A DNA stretch of 64,000 nucleotides from Algoriphagus winogradskyi (GCF_900182815.1 NZ_FXUA01000001.1:806001-870000); one strand, 5' to 3'. Positions 51,639-61,911 are shown, counted from the first letter of the stretch. Numbers and translations: made by a program. Notes: a model not told the origin generated them from the letters alone.

Positions 51639-53267
51639 TTACTTTCCATTCCTCCTATTATAAACTTCCATATATTCATCCAGGAAACGCTTATCATTCG
51701 CATCGCTGTCTCCATACTTTTCGCGAACCTCCTCAAATTTCTTGTGCATCATTTCCCTCACCTCAGCATACTCAGGATTATCGTAGACATTATTCATTTC
51801 ACTAGGGTCTTTTTCCAGATCGTAAAGTTCCCACTCATCGATGTCATAATAGAAGTGAATCAGCTTGTATCTATCGGTGGCGACGCCATTATGACGCTTC
51901 ACGCTATGCTCAGCAGGATATTCATAATAAGTATAATAAACTGCATCTCTCCACTCTTTACTTTCTCCGCTGACTAGCTTTCTGAAAGACTCGCCCTGCA
52001 TTTCTTTAGGAGCTTCAATACCTGCATAATCAAGGAATGTAGGCGCAAAATCAAGATTCTGAACCAAGTTTTTGATGGTAGTTCCTGGCTTGATTTCTTT
52101 TGGATACTTTACCAAAAGCGGAGTACGGAAAGACTCTTCGTACATAAAACGCTTGTCAAACCAGCCATGCTCTCCCAAGTAAAAACCCTGATCGGAAGTA
52201 TATACTACGATGGTGTTTTCCGCCAGTCCATTTGCTTCCAAATAGTCCAAAACCTCTCCTACTCCATCATCCACGGATTTGATTGTACGCAGGTAATTTT
52301 TGATGTAGCGATTGTATTTCCAGATCGCGATCTCACGTTTCTTCTCCATGCTCAAGGTCTTCTCGTCCAGTTGTCCGTAAGCCTTCAGGAAAGCCGCATT
52401 CTTTGGATCAAAAGCTTCTCTCCAAGCCTTCAATTGCTCAGGATTGAATCGCTTTAAATCTCCTGCCAAACCAGTACTATCACCGTTAGGATTTACTTCC
52501 AACATCAAATCACGTCCCCAACGCATGATCTCATCAATCTCCATTTCCTGCTCACGAGCTGCTGTTCCTCTTCCCTGATAGTTTGTCTCTTCATCAAAGA
52601 AATTAGCCGGAGGAGTGAATTCCTTGTCATCATACAATGTCAAGTACTCTGGCGCTGGCTTCCAATTTCTGTGAGGAGCCTTTTGGTGATAAAGCATTAC
52701 AAAAGGCTTTTCCTTATCTCGTCCATTTTCCAACCAGTCCAAAGCCAAATCGGTAGTAATATCTGTGACGTAGCCTTCTATTCGCTTTTTCTCCCCATTG
52801 ATTAAAAAGTCGGGATTGTAATAGTGACCCTGTCCAGGCAAAACCATAGAATAATCAAAACCCTGAGGCTGTCCGTCCAAGTGGATCTTACCAATTAGTG
52901 CTGTAGTGTAGCCATTGGCCTGCATCAGTTTCGGGAAATTATCCTGATCCCAATTGAATGGCTGGATATTATCCACTTTACCATTCATGAAACTATGCTT
53001 TCCTGTGAGCAGAACAGCCCTAGATGGTGCGCAGATGGAATTTGTTACTGTAGCTCTGGTGAAAATCGCTCCTTCTTTTGCTATTCGATCTATGTTTGGC
53101 GTCTCATTCAACCCTCCACCATAGGCACTAATGGCCTGATAAGCGTGATCATCAGCCATGATAAAGATAATATTGGGCTTTTGGGGTTGCTTTTGCTCCT
53201 CCTTAGCGTTGCAGCTAAATGCAAAAGCCGCAACTAAAAAAAGAAAATAGAGTTTTGACTCAGACAT
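51639..53267 (-). CDS. Sulfatase (type I, lipoprotein)
   Basis: A 542-residue formylglycine sulfatase with lipobox FAFSC (Cys19). PNIIFIMADDHA holds the metal-binding Asp pair; NSICAPSRAVLLTGKH is the modified-Cys signature. YTSDQGFYLGEHGWFDKR is shared with the 48545 sulfatase, its paralogue. Heptamer repeats directly follow its stop codon. Likely part of the sulfated-glycan pathway with the downstream divergent cluster. Confidence 0.95.
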   Translation of the reverse strand: MSESKLYFLFLVAAFAFSCNAKEEQKQPQKPNIIFIMADDHAYQAISAYGGGLNETPNIDRIAKEGAIFTRATVTNSICAPSRAVLLTGKHSFMNGKVDNIQPFNWDQDNFPKLMQANGYTTALIGKIHLDGQPQGFDYSMVLPGQGHYYNPDFLINGEKKRIEGYVTDITTDLALDWLENGRDKEKPFVMLYHQKAPHRNWKPAPEYLTLYDDKEFTPPANFFDEETNYQGRGTAAREQEMEIDEIMRWGRDLMLEVNPNGDSTGLAGDLKRFNPEQLKAWREAFDPKNAAFLKAYGQLDEKTLSMEKKREIAIWKYNRYIKNYLRTIKSVDDGVGEVLDYLEANGLAENTIVVYTSDQGFYLGEHGWFDKRFMYEESFRTPLLVKYPKEIKPGTTIKNLVQNLDFAPTFLDYAGIEAPKEMQGESFRKLVSGESKEWRDAVYYTYYEYPAEHSVKRHNGVATDRYKLIHFYYDIDEWELYDLEKDPSEMNNVYDNPEYAEVREMMHKKFEEVREKYGDSDANDKRFLDEYMEVYNRRNGK

Positions 53268-53602
53268 AGTGTATTTTTTTATTGAAGTTCGAATTTATAG
53301 TTATTTGATCAAATCATGCAGTTTAGAAGAAAATCTATCAAAATTCCATGGCTTGTACTGTATTAAGTGCTGGAATTCAAAACAGAAATTAAGCACTCAA
53401 TAAATCTACATCGCTTCGATAGAACAAACATTCCATTGTTAATGCGGTGGTAATATCATCGGAAAATTAACCTAATACTATTAGTGAACAAAAAATTAAG
53501 AGATAAACTAGGGCTCTAGCACTAATTTAATTATGTTAGTAGCGATTTACCAATAAAGGCAATTGTTTATGCCCCATATTTGGTATTCAACAACCCGATG
53601 TA
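53268..53602. other. 335-bp divergent intergenic region
   Basis: AT-rich spacer between the sulfatase gene and the divergent symporter gene. I see no gene, strong hairpin or convincing promoter pair. CATATTTG at 53575-53582 is one base from the TAnnTTTG element but lacks a -33 partner. It must contain promoters for both sides. Confidence 0.6.
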
Positions 53603-55201
53603 ATGACCTCAATAAGCGCATTAGACTTACTAATAATAATTGTTTACCTGCTGGCAATAGTTGTCATTGGCCTATGGTTTTCTTCCAAAAAGAGGAAAAC
53701 TAGTAAAGGCTATTTTCTTGCGGGGAAATCTTTGACCTGGTCTGTAATCGGCGCCTCACTTTTTGCCTCTAATATTTCTACCGTTCATTTGGTAGGTTTA
53801 GCAGAATCAGGATTTATAGACGGCATAGTTTGGGGGAACTTCGAATGGTTCTCAGCATTTGAACTGCTCATACTCGCTTTTGTATTTATACCATTCTATC
53901 TAAGAACGAAAATCACCACGCTTCCTGAGTTTTTGGAAAAGCGATACGATCAGCGTTCCCGTATCATTCTTGCAATATTCAGCATACTGGCGGCTCTATT
54001 TATGCATATTGGTGTCAGCTTCTATGCAGGGGCGGTAGTTTTCGAGCAAATATTCGGAATTAACATCCTCAGCTCCATTGTAATTATTGCCCTTGCAACC
54101 GGGATATATACCATTATCGGTGGGCTTACTTCAGTCGTAGTCACCGAAACTATTCAGACAGTGATCCTGATTTTAGGTTCGCTAACGGTGACTTTACTTG
54201 CAATTTTTGCACTTCCAGATGTAGGAATTACTAGCTATGCGGAATTAAAAAATGCTGTTTCAGCCGACCGTCTCCATGCAGTAGCTTTTGATTCGGAAGC
54301 GAAAGGCTTCACTTTTCTGGATATGCTTTTCGGGCATTTGATTTTGGGTATATGGTATTGGTGTACAGATCAGACGATCGTACAGCGTGTCCTTGGAGCC
54401 AAATCAGAAAATCAGGCAAAACTCGGAGCCATTTTCGCGGGCTTCCTAAAAATCTTGCCTGTCTTTATCATGGTAATTCCGGGGATTCTTGCCTTTGCTT
54501 TATTCAAGGATGAAATAGGTAGTGACACTAAATCTGTGCTCCCGATTATGATTATGAACTTGATGCCTATCGGGCTAAAAGGATTGATGGTGGCAGCTTT
54601 ACTTGCAGCTGTGATGAGTTCTGTGGCAGCGGCATTGAATAGCTGCTCCACGCTTTTAGTATATGATGTTTTTGGAAGAATCAACCCAAATCTATCGGAT
54701 AGCATGAAGATCAGAATTGGACGAATTTCGGCAATAGTGGTTTTAGTGCTGGCTGTGGCGTGGTCTCCATTCTTAGGCAACCTTGGCGCCATTTTCGAAC
54801 TCATCAATCAGATGTTTTCCATCTTCGCTCCATCTATAGTTGCGGTTTTCTTATTTGGAATTTTGTCTAAAAAAGGGACTTCAACTGCTGCTTTTGTCAC
54901 CTTACTTGGTGGGAGTTTATTTGCCGGAGTGATTTTCATGATAGAAAAGTATATTCCGGTCGGAGGAGTAGATAATTACATTTCCAGCAGCGAGGGACTT
55001 GGTATCAATTGGCTTAGGCAAACCTATATTTTCTTTCTGATCTCCAGTTTGATTTACTGGGCCACTTCATTTACTGATAAACAAGCGAGTTCCGTTAACG
55101 GAGATTTCTATCTCAGCATAGAATCGTCCTCTACCAAAACAAAAGTGTTGAGTGCCCTCCTTGTAGCCATAATGCTAACCATTTACATGATTTTCTATTA
55201 A
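53603..55201 (+). CDS. Sodium/solute symporter (SSS family)
   Basis: A 532-residue transporter with about 14 helices. SSS signatures: FFLAGKSLTW-like start of helix 2 (YFLAGKSLTWSVIGASLFASNIS), the GGLTSVVVTETIQ helix, and the GLMVAALLAAVMSSVAAALNS segment of the sodium site. SGLT-type members carry sugars with Na+. As first gene of the plus-strand cluster, it probably imports the released monosaccharide. The specific sugar is unknown; L-fucose is plausible given the fuconate dehydratase. Confidence 0.93.
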   Translation: MTSISALDLLIIIVYLLAIVVIGLWFSSKKRKTSKGYFLAGKSLTWSVIGASLFASNISTVHLVGLAESGFIDGIVWGNFEWFSAFELLILAFVFIPFYLRTKITTLPEFLEKRYDQRSRIILAIFSILAALFMHIGVSFYAGAVVFEQIFGINILSSIVIIALATGIYTIIGGLTSVVVTETIQTVILILGSLTVTLLAIFALPDVGITSYAELKNAVSADRLHAVAFDSEAKGFTFLDMLFGHLILGIWYWCTDQTIVQRVLGAKSENQAKLGAIFAGFLKILPVFIMVIPGILAFALFKDEIGSDTKSVLPIMIMNLMPIGLKGLMVAALLAAVMSSVAAALNSCSTLLVYDVFGRINPNLSDSMKIRIGRISAIVVLVLAVAWSPFLGNLGAIFELINQMFSIFAPSIVAVFLFGILSKKGTSTAAFVTLLGGSLFAGVIFMIEKYIPVGGVDNYISSSEGLGINWLRQTYIFFLISSLIYWATSFTDKQASSVNGDFYLSIESSSTKTKVLSALLVAIMLTIYMIFY

Positions 55202-55208
55202 AGCAAAT

Positions 55209-56282
55209 ATGAATTTAAATCAGTCTCCTATACTTCCTCAGAACCCTCGCCCTATTGCAATTATAGGTGCAGGTGGGATAGTGACAAATGCTCACTTACC
55301 TGCTTATACCTTGGCTGGATGGAAGGTCATGGGAGTTTATGATTTGGATAAAGCGAAAAGTGAGAATGCAAAAGCTGAGTTTCCAATTGTATCTCAGACA
55401 TTTTCCGATTTATCGGAATTGATTAAAGCCGCCACTGAGCAAAAGGCGATAATCGACCTTGCCGTCCCAGCAGATCAGATTATCCAGATTCTTGAGCAGT
55501 TGCCTAATGGCACGGCAGTGTTGATCCAAAAGCCAATGGGCGAAACACTGGCTGAAGCATCTGAAATCCATGAGCTTTGTCTCAAAAAGAAGCTGATCGC
55601 AGCAGTGAATTTCCAATTGAAGTTTGCTCCCTATATGCTAGCTGCCAAGGATATGATTAAGCAGGGATTACTTGGGGAAATATATGACCTGGAACTGAAA
55701 GTCTGCGTTTTTACCCCTTGGCATCTTTGGGGATTTCTGAAAGAAAAGCCTCGTATGGAAGTGCTCTACCACAGCGTTCACTACTTGGATTTGATTCGCT
55801 CATTTATGGGAAATCCCTCGCGGGTACATGCCAGCACCATCCGTCATCCCAAAATGACAGAATTGGCAGATACACGAAGCTCCATCATTTTGGATTACGA
55901 TGAATTCACCCAAGCCAGAATTCTAACAAATCATGGACATGAGTTTGGTCTAAAAAACCAAGAATCCTACTTCAAAATAGAAGGAACAAAAGGCGCAATC
56001 AAAATAACAATTGGGCTATCTCTGGACTATCCCAAAGGTCAGGCTCCAAAGATGGAGTACTGTCTGTTAGATGATCCTAAAGGCTGGCAGGAAATTCCGC
56101 TGAAGGGTGGCTGGTTTCCTCATGCATTCATCGGCTCGATGGCGGCCTTGCAGGTAACCTGCGAAAATCCTGGAACTCATTTACCAAACAGTACAGCAGA
56201 CGCTCTTCAGACCATGAAACTCGTCGAAACAGTTTACAAAGCATCCGAATCAGGTGGTACACCATTCGGTAAAATAAGTTGA
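55209..56282 (+). CDS. Gfo/Idh/MocA-family oxidoreductase
   Basis: A 357-residue NAD(P)-dependent sugar dehydrogenase-like protein. The Rossmann start AIIGAGGIVTNAHLPAYTLAG and the QKPMGETLAEA block (EKP-like motif with Lys) are typical. HYLDLIRSFMG with the downstream His represents the catalytic H region. It follows the symporter by 7 bp and overlaps the next gene's frame slightly. In this pathway it could oxidise fucose or a derived lactone, but this is inference. Confidence 0.88.
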   Translation: MNLNQSPILPQNPRPIAIIGAGGIVTNAHLPAYTLAGWKVMGVYDLDKAKSENAKAEFPIVSQTFSDLSELIKAATEQKAIIDLAVPADQIIQILEQLPNGTAVLIQKPMGETLAEASEIHELCLKKKLIAAVNFQLKFAPYMLAAKDMIKQGLLGEIYDLELKVCVFTPWHLWGFLKEKPRMEVLYHSVHYLDLIRSFMGNPSRVHASTIRHPKMTELADTRSSIILDYDEFTQARILTNHGHEFGLKNQESYFKIEGTKGAIKITIGLSLDYPKGQAPKMEYCLLDDPKGWQEIPLKGGWFPHAFIGSMAALQVTCENPGTHLPNSTADALQTMKLVETVYKASESGGTPFGKIS

Positions 56283-56287
56283 TCCTC

Positions 56288-57733
56288 ATGAAAAAACTAC
56301 TTTACATCACCTGTTGTCTACTATCACTTACAGCTTTTTCCCAAGAAAAGAACAAGCCAAATGTGTTGTTTATCATCTCTGATGATCTGACTACGACAGC
56401 CCTAGGAGCATACGGAAATCCGGCACCAAAAACCCCAGTCATCGATCAGTTGGCGAAGGAGAGCACACTATTTACCCGCGCGTACACACAATATCCAGTT
56501 TGCGGACCATCCCGTGCTTCCTTTATGTTTGGCTATTATCCCAATGCTACGCAAACCTATGGCTACGTAAGCGGTAGGGAAAATGTAGGTCCTGACCGAC
56601 CTTCCTTGGCTGAGCTTTTTAAGCAAAATGGCTACTACACAGCCCGAGTGAGCAAAATCTATCATATGGGCGTCCCGATCGATATAGAAAAAGGGTCAGA
56701 TGGAACAGATGATCCTGCTTCCTGGACTGAGAAATTTAACTCCCAAGGTCCTGAATGGACGGCTGCAGGTAAAGCAGAACTGGTGCAAAACAACCCTGAC
56801 GGAAGCATAGAGCGAAAAGGTGGAAATGTGATGACTATAGTCCAAGCTGACGGGGATGACTTGGTACATTCTGACGGTAAAACAGCCGAAAAAGCATCCG
56901 AATTGATCCGCCAACATAAAGACAAGCCCTTCTTTCTAGCAGTAGGATTGGTTCGACCTCACGTGCCTTTTGTGGCGCCAGCAAAGTATTTCGATCCATT
57001 TCCATATGAAGAAATTAAGCTACCAGAGCAGGTAGAGAATGATTGGGATGATATACCTGAACGTGGGATAAACTACGTCACCAGTGTCAATGCGGAGATG
57101 AATGACGTGCAGAAGCAAAAGGCAATTGCTGGGTATTATGCAGCAGTTTCCTATATGGATGCGCAAGTTGGGAAGGTCTTAAAGACGCTGAAAGAAGAAG
57201 GATTGGAAGACAATACAATTGTGATTTTCACCTCGGATCATGGTTTTCACCTGGATGAGCACGAGTTCTGGATGAAAGTGAGTTTGCACGAAGAGTCTGT
57301 TCTCGTGCCGATGATGATCAAGGTGCCTGGCAAAAAACCGGCTGTAGTAAACTCTTTCACCGAGCTACTGGACCTCTACCCTACATTGGCTGACTTGGCA
57401 GGATTGGAATATCCAGCGGCTATTCAGGGGAAAAGTCTGGTTCCTGTTCTACACAATCCTAAGAAAAAAGTGCGGGATTATGCTTTCTCTGTCACGCAGG
57501 GAGGCAAGTCCTTTTTGATTCGCACAGATAAGTGGGCTTATATACAGTACAATGAGGATGCCTCAGCAGGAATGGAGCTTTTTGATATGGAAAATGATCC
57601 CCAGCAATTTACAAATCTTGCCCATGATCCAGCGCACAAAGCAACTCTAGATGAATTGCAGGCAATCCTAAAGAAAAAATTGGCTGAGGTAAGAGACAAT
57701 GATTTGGGTATAAATTATCAAGCTTCGAAATGA
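56288..57733 (+). CDS. Sulfatase (iduronate-2-sulfatase-like)
   Basis: A 481-residue secreted sulfatase. The signal peptide ends TAFSQ; ATG at 56288 is chosen over an upstream TTG. NVLFIISDDLTT holds the metal-binding Asp pair, YPVCGPSRASFMFG the C-x-P-S-R signature, and TSDHGFHLDEHEFW later ligands. It resembles iduronate-2-sulfatase-type enzymes and differs from the two sulfatases upstream. It overlaps the next gene by 4 bp (ATGA), so the two act together. Confidence 0.94.
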   Translation: MKKLLYITCCLLSLTAFSQEKNKPNVLFIISDDLTTTALGAYGNPAPKTPVIDQLAKESTLFTRAYTQYPVCGPSRASFMFGYYPNATQTYGYVSGRENVGPDRPSLAELFKQNGYYTARVSKIYHMGVPIDIEKGSDGTDDPASWTEKFNSQGPEWTAAGKAELVQNNPDGSIERKGGNVMTIVQADGDDLVHSDGKTAEKASELIRQHKDKPFFLAVGLVRPHVPFVAPAKYFDPFPYEEIKLPEQVENDWDDIPERGINYVTSVNAEMNDVQKQKAIAGYYAAVSYMDAQVGKVLKTLKEEGLEDNTIVIFTSDHGFHLDEHEFWMKVSLHEESVLVPMMIKVPGKKPAVVNSFTELLDLYPTLADLAGLEYPAAIQGKSLVPVLHNPKKKVRDYAFSVTQGGKSFLIRTDKWAYIQYNEDASAGMELFDMENDPQQFTNLAHDPAHKATLDELQAILKKKLAEVRDNDLGINYQASK

Positions 57734-58950
57734 AAACTGCATTGAAGAAAATAGCTTTAGCCTGCTTTCTGATTTCCATTTCAGGAATTGCTACTGCACA
57801 GTTTCAAGTGAAGCCTTTGCCTGTACAGGCAGTGCTGAAACAAGGCGAAGAAAATCAATTTCTAGACGGACCTTCTACCTTGAAACTGAAGGATTATTTC
57901 GTTTGGGGAGGTTCCGTAGTAAAAGGTAAAGAAGGGAAATACCACATGCTCTTTGCTCTCTGGGAAAGTGGGGCTGATAAAGAGCAGTTTAATAAAAGTT
58001 GGGTCCTGGAAAGCAAGATTGGACATGCTATCTCTGACTATCCTGACAGGGATTTTGAGTTCCAAAAAATTATTCTTCGAGGTGCCCGCTACGATGGAAA
58101 TGTAGATGCTTGGGATGCGCAAGGCGTCCACAATCCACATGTGAAGGAATTTGATGGATCATTCTATCTCTATTATATAGGCGGAAAAGACCCTGGAGAG
58201 CAAATTGCTCCAGATGTGGATAAGAGAAATCGTGTGCAGCAAAGCCAACAACTTGGTGTGATCAAATTCGATTCCTTTGAAGATTTGGAAGCAGGGAAAT
58301 TCACTCGGCCTACAGAGCCGCTATTAAGTCCACGGACACGTGTCAAGCCTAACCAAGTAGTCAATCCTTCTCCTGAAGGAACCGTAGCTAAGCCAGATAA
58401 CCTGATTGTGGTGAATCCCTCCGTGGACTACAACCCGAAGACAAAGGAATACATGCTTTTCTTCAAAGGAAACATCTACGAACCATCCTGGAAGGGTGTT
58501 CATGGAGTAGCGACTGGACCCACACCTGTGGGGCCATTTACGGCAAGGGATGAATTCATCTTCGATGTACGTATGCCAGACGGGAAAATTGCCAGCACAG
58601 AAGATCCTTACGTCTGGTTCTCTACTAAATACGACTGCTTTTTTGCAGTGGTCAAAGACTTTACTGGCACTGTGGCAAGAAGCGAAAAGAAAGTTCTGGC
58701 GATCCTAAAATCTGAGGATGGCATCAAATGGGAAATCACGAGCGAGCCTCTTTTTATGAAACGGGAGGTTACTCTTGAAAATGGAGAAATCCTTCATTTA
58801 GATCGTCTGGAGCGACCTCAACTACTACTTAGTGATGATGGAATTCCGCTTTACCTCTATTGCGCAGCCGCTGTGGAAAATGTGAACGACAAAAAGGACG
58901 GAAGTTCATTTAATATACAAATACCTCTAGCAGTGACCCCTGCAAATTAA
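57730..58950 (+). CDS. Secreted five-bladed beta-propeller glycoside hydrolase-like protein
   Basis: A 406-residue protein with signal peptide (IATAQ-F). The fold signs are those of clan GH43/GH117-type propellers: FVWGGSVVKGKEGKYHMLFALW, GVHNPHVKEFDGSFYLYYIGG, DNLIVVNPSVDYNPKTKEYMLFFKG, STEDPYVWFS and LDRLERPQLLL. Acidic residues in blades 1-4 could be catalytic, but I cannot assign the acid/base pair with certainty. Its relative at 60311 shares the WGGS, HNP and RLERP blocks. Coupled to the sulfatase by a 4-bp overlap, which suggests action after desulfation. Confidence 0.8.
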   Translation: MKTALKKIALACFLISISGIATAQFQVKPLPVQAVLKQGEENQFLDGPSTLKLKDYFVWGGSVVKGKEGKYHMLFALWESGADKEQFNKSWVLESKIGHAISDYPDRDFEFQKIILRGARYDGNVDAWDAQGVHNPHVKEFDGSFYLYYIGGKDPGEQIAPDVDKRNRVQQSQQLGVIKFDSFEDLEAGKFTRPTEPLLSPRTRVKPNQVVNPSPEGTVAKPDNLIVVNPSVDYNPKTKEYMLFFKGNIYEPSWKGVHGVATGPTPVGPFTARDEFIFDVRMPDGKIASTEDPYVWFSTKYDCFFAVVKDFTGTVARSEKKVLAILKSEDGIKWEITSEPLFMKREVTLENGEILHLDRLERPQLLLSDDGIPLYLYCAAAVENVNDKKDGSSFNIQIPLAVTPAN

Positions 58951-59002
58951 AACCTATGCAATCAACCTATGCTGTATTAAAATCAGCAAAACCATTTTAA
59001 GA

Positions 59003-60253
59003 ATGAGAAAATCTATTGTAATTAAAAAAGGCCTTTCGAGTGACATGCGCTTTGACTTAAAGGACGGCGCGGGATCTGATGCTGTACATACCAGTCCCGT
59101 TTATGCCTATGCAGTCTGTAAGCTTGCCACTGATACTGAGTTGGAAGGAGTAGGTCTTGCCTTCACTTTAGGATCTGGAAATAAAATTGTTTGCGACGCG
59201 ATAGAATACCTAGTCAAACACATAGAAGGTAAAGAGATCTATGAACTGATGTCCGACTTTGGTACCACCTATAAAAAAATGGCAGATGACCCAAACTTCC
59301 GTTGGTTAGGCCCGCATAAGGGCGTGGTTCAATTGGCTTTGGCAGCGATAGTGAATGCTTGCTATGATCTTTGGGCAAAAGCAGAAGGAGTCCCCTTGTG
59401 GAAATTACTTACTGATTTGAGTCCTGAGCAATTGGTAAACACGCTGGACTTCTCTTACTATGAGGACATTCTACCAAAGCATGAGGCTATTGAGCTGATC
59501 AAAAACCAGAAAGCTGGAATTGCATCACGTGAAAACATCATCAAAACTGGTTACCCTGGCTACGATACTTCGATTGGCTGGTTCAATTATTCTGACGAAA
59601 AAATCATCCAAAATGTGGAAGCTGCTATGGATAATGGGTTCGCTGCAATGAAACTAAAGGTAGGAGCTCAAAATGCAGCTCATGATATCCGCAGAGCCGA
59701 ATTGGTGAGGAAAGTAGCTGGAGATCAGGCCACCATTATGTTTGATGCAAATCAGCAATGGACTTTACCTCAAGCAATTGATATTTGCTCCAAATTAAAA
59801 GAACTCAATCCGTTTTGGATAGAAGAGCCTACGCATCCAGATGATGTATTTGCTCATATGGCTTTGGCAAAAGCTGTCGATGTCCCCCTTGCGCTGGGCG
59901 AGCATGTTCCGAACAAGGTGATATTCAAAAACTTCATTCAATCTGGATGCATGTCATTCAATCAGGTGGATGCTGTACGGGTAGGTGGAGTTTCTGAGTT
60001 CATTTTGATCAGTTTACTTTCCCGCAAATACAATATACCGGTAGTCCCACACGTGGGAGATATGGGACAGATTCACCAGCATTTGGTCTTATTCAATCAT
60101 ATTACTTTGGGACATCCTGCTTTGCTTTTGGAATACATTCCTCATTTACGTGAGTATTTTAAGTCCCCGGCAATTGTCAAGGATGGCAAGTACCTAACTC
60201 CCCTGGAGCCAGGAATGAGCGCGGATCTTTTACAATACGAATACTCCTATTAA
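59003..60253 (+). CDS. L-fuconate dehydratase-like enolase-superfamily enzyme
   Basis: A 416-residue enzyme of the mandelate racemase group. MKLKVGAQN gives the KxK base pair, FDANQQW the first metal Asp, EEPTHPDD and ALGEHVPNK the second and third acidic ligands, and HVGDMGQIHQHL the catalytic His. The start LSSDMRFDLKDGAGSDA and GWFNYSDEKI match L-fuconate dehydratases. That enzyme turns L-fuconate to 2-keto-3-deoxy-L-fuconate. It is the strongest hint that the glycan contains L-fucose. Confidence 0.85.
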   Translation: MRKSIVIKKGLSSDMRFDLKDGAGSDAVHTSPVYAYAVCKLATDTELEGVGLAFTLGSGNKIVCDAIEYLVKHIEGKEIYELMSDFGTTYKKMADDPNFRWLGPHKGVVQLALAAIVNACYDLWAKAEGVPLWKLLTDLSPEQLVNTLDFSYYEDILPKHEAIELIKNQKAGIASRENIIKTGYPGYDTSIGWFNYSDEKIIQNVEAAMDNGFAAMKLKVGAQNAAHDIRRAELVRKVAGDQATIMFDANQQWTLPQAIDICSKLKELNPFWIEEPTHPDDVFAHMALAKAVDVPLALGEHVPNKVIFKNFIQSGCMSFNQVDAVRVGGVSEFILISLLSRKYNIPVVPHVGDMGQIHQHLVLFNHITLGHPALLLEYIPHLREYFKSPAIVKDGKYLTPLEPGMSADLLQYEYSY

Positions 60254-60310
60254 GGGAGCACGGTAGCCAACTACCAAAATTGCTCAACAGGTTTCTAAAA
60301 CATTCTTCAA

Positions 60311-61387
60311 ATGAATATTTCTTTTAAAAAAGTAGCCATTGCAAGGTATGCCCTAGGGATTTTAGGTTGGCTGTCGCTCCAGACAATTTGTTTAGCGCAA
60401 GATGATTTGCAAATTTCTAAATCCATTTTGCCAGTGGATACCGAAAATATCTTTCGAACGGAAGCTTATTACAATTGGGGCGGATCGATTGTCAAAGGAA
60501 ATGATGAAATGTACCATCTCTTTTATTCCCGATGGCCAAAAACTACCAGTTTTAAGGGCTGGCTAGTTTACTCTGAGATAGCTCATGCTGTGTCGAGCAG
60601 CCCAACAGGACCTTGGGAATACAAGGAAACAGTTTTGAAGAGCAATGGAAAAGGGCATTGGGACGCCATAACTGCACATAATCCCAAGATCAAATACTTT
60701 AAGGGCAAGTATTACCTCTACTACATATCCACCAATTTGGGGGATAACTTAGATTATTCAGAAAGTGATTTAAAGAGTTTTAGCCAGAAGGATTTGAAAG
60801 ATCCAAACAGGCATATTCTCAGATCAAATCAGCGTACCGGAGTGGCTGTTTCAAATTCGCTTTCTGGTCCATGGGTGAGACAGTCCGTGCCCCTTATAGA
60901 ACCTTCAGGCCCTATCACGACTTTGACCGTGAATCCAGCGGTGACCCGAGGCAAGGATGGGAGATATTATATGATTGTCAAAGGTGATAAACCAAATGAA
61001 ACAAAATTTATCAGAAATCAGGCTATAGCTATAAGCGATCACCCTGAAGGACCTTATGAGATTCAACCTGACCCGGTAATTGATTATTTGGACACCGAAG
61101 ACATGTCACTTTGGTACGATGAGCAGCGTGAAGTTTACTATGGGATCTTCCATGCGTCTGATGGATTTATAGGTTTGGTCAGCTCTTCTGATGGTCTCCA
61201 ATGGCAAAAAGCTTCAGAGTATCGAATCATGCCAAAAGAAATAAAGATGAAAGACGGATCTATCCTCAAACCCGATAGACTAGAACGACCATTTGTATAT
61301 CAAGAAAGTGGAAATCTGATCACCTTAGGGTTAGCCGCTAAACAAGGCGATGATTCATTTATTGTTTTTATCCCGCTACATAAATAA
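60311..61387 (+). CDS. Secreted five-bladed beta-propeller glycoside hydrolase-like protein (paralogue)
   Basis: A 358-residue protein with a signal peptide (LSLQTICLAQ). Blocks YYNWGGSIVKGNDEMYHLFYSRW, TAHNPKIKYFKGKYYLYYIST, LTVNPAVTRGKDGRYYMIVKGD, TEDMSLWYD and KPDRLERPFVY parallel those of the 57730 protein, so the two are paralogues of the GH43/GH117-like type. It lacks about 50 residues relative to the other. Probably an exo-acting hydrolase on the same glycan; the bond cut is unknown. Confidence 0.8.
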   Translation: MNISFKKVAIARYALGILGWLSLQTICLAQDDLQISKSILPVDTENIFRTEAYYNWGGSIVKGNDEMYHLFYSRWPKTTSFKGWLVYSEIAHAVSSSPTGPWEYKETVLKSNGKGHWDAITAHNPKIKYFKGKYYLYYISTNLGDNLDYSESDLKSFSQKDLKDPNRHILRSNQRTGVAVSNSLSGPWVRQSVPLIEPSGPITTLTVNPAVTRGKDGRYYMIVKGDKPNETKFIRNQAIAISDHPEGPYEIQPDPVIDYLDTEDMSLWYDEQREVYYGIFHASDGFIGLVSSSDGLQWQKASEYRIMPKEIKMKDGSILKPDRLERPFVYQESGNLITLGLAAKQGDDSFIVFIPLHK

Positions 61388-61458
61388 GCAAAACCGAAAT
61401 CCTTGTCTTTTTCGACTTAGTCCAATGATATCATCTTTTTTAAAATCGTATAATTCAC

Positions 61459-61632
61459 CTATATGAGTATCCGCAAAGATGCCAGTCACCTTAGCTTTTT
61501 TGTTTATCTAGTCGGAAGATCGGTGACTCCTACACTGGCGGGACAGGCTGAAGTGGCCTCGATTCTTAAGTCTAACCTATGCTTTTTTGCTTTTGACACC
61601 ATACTCAACCAAAAGCAGATATACATATTCCC
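61459..61632 (-). repeat. Dispersed ~165-bp repeat, copy B
   Basis: The reverse strand matches 2632-2804 at about three quarters of positions. An intact 40-codon frame runs from ATG at 61626 to TAA at 61504 and reads MYICFWLSMVSKAKKHR, then LDLRIEATSACPASVG. The equivalent frame in copy A has the same length but an internal stop. It sits in the 524-bp gap before susC. Confidence 0.8.
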
Positions 61633-61827
61633 TTAAAAGGGAAAACTCCTTTACTATTGAAAAGTAAGGAGTCCATGCCCATATTCTATTTTTCTTCCTA
61701 CCAATTCCCCAGAATAATCCCCACTGTTTGAGCAGTAAATCAATATTTTACACGTTTTTAGACCTAAAGCCCTATTTTTTTCAAAAACTACTAGGACATC
61801 TGCACTATTTTTACTTAACTTACCCGC

Positions 61828-61871
61828 AGCTATCTAGAAATAGCTTTATTCAATTCCCTTCCTAGATAGCT
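61828..61871. promoter_or_regulatory. Inverted repeat in the susC leader
   Basis: AGCTATCTAG (61828-61837) and CTAGATAGCT (61862-61871) are perfect 10-bp arms 24 nt apart, 40-84 bp before the ATG. It may be an operator or a leader hairpin. A second weaker hairpin lies at 61648-61674. No SusR- or sigma-type promoter could be named. Confidence 0.45.
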
Positions 61872-61911
61872 GTCTACAACATTTCTATCCAATACAAACC
61901 ACTTTGTGCGT

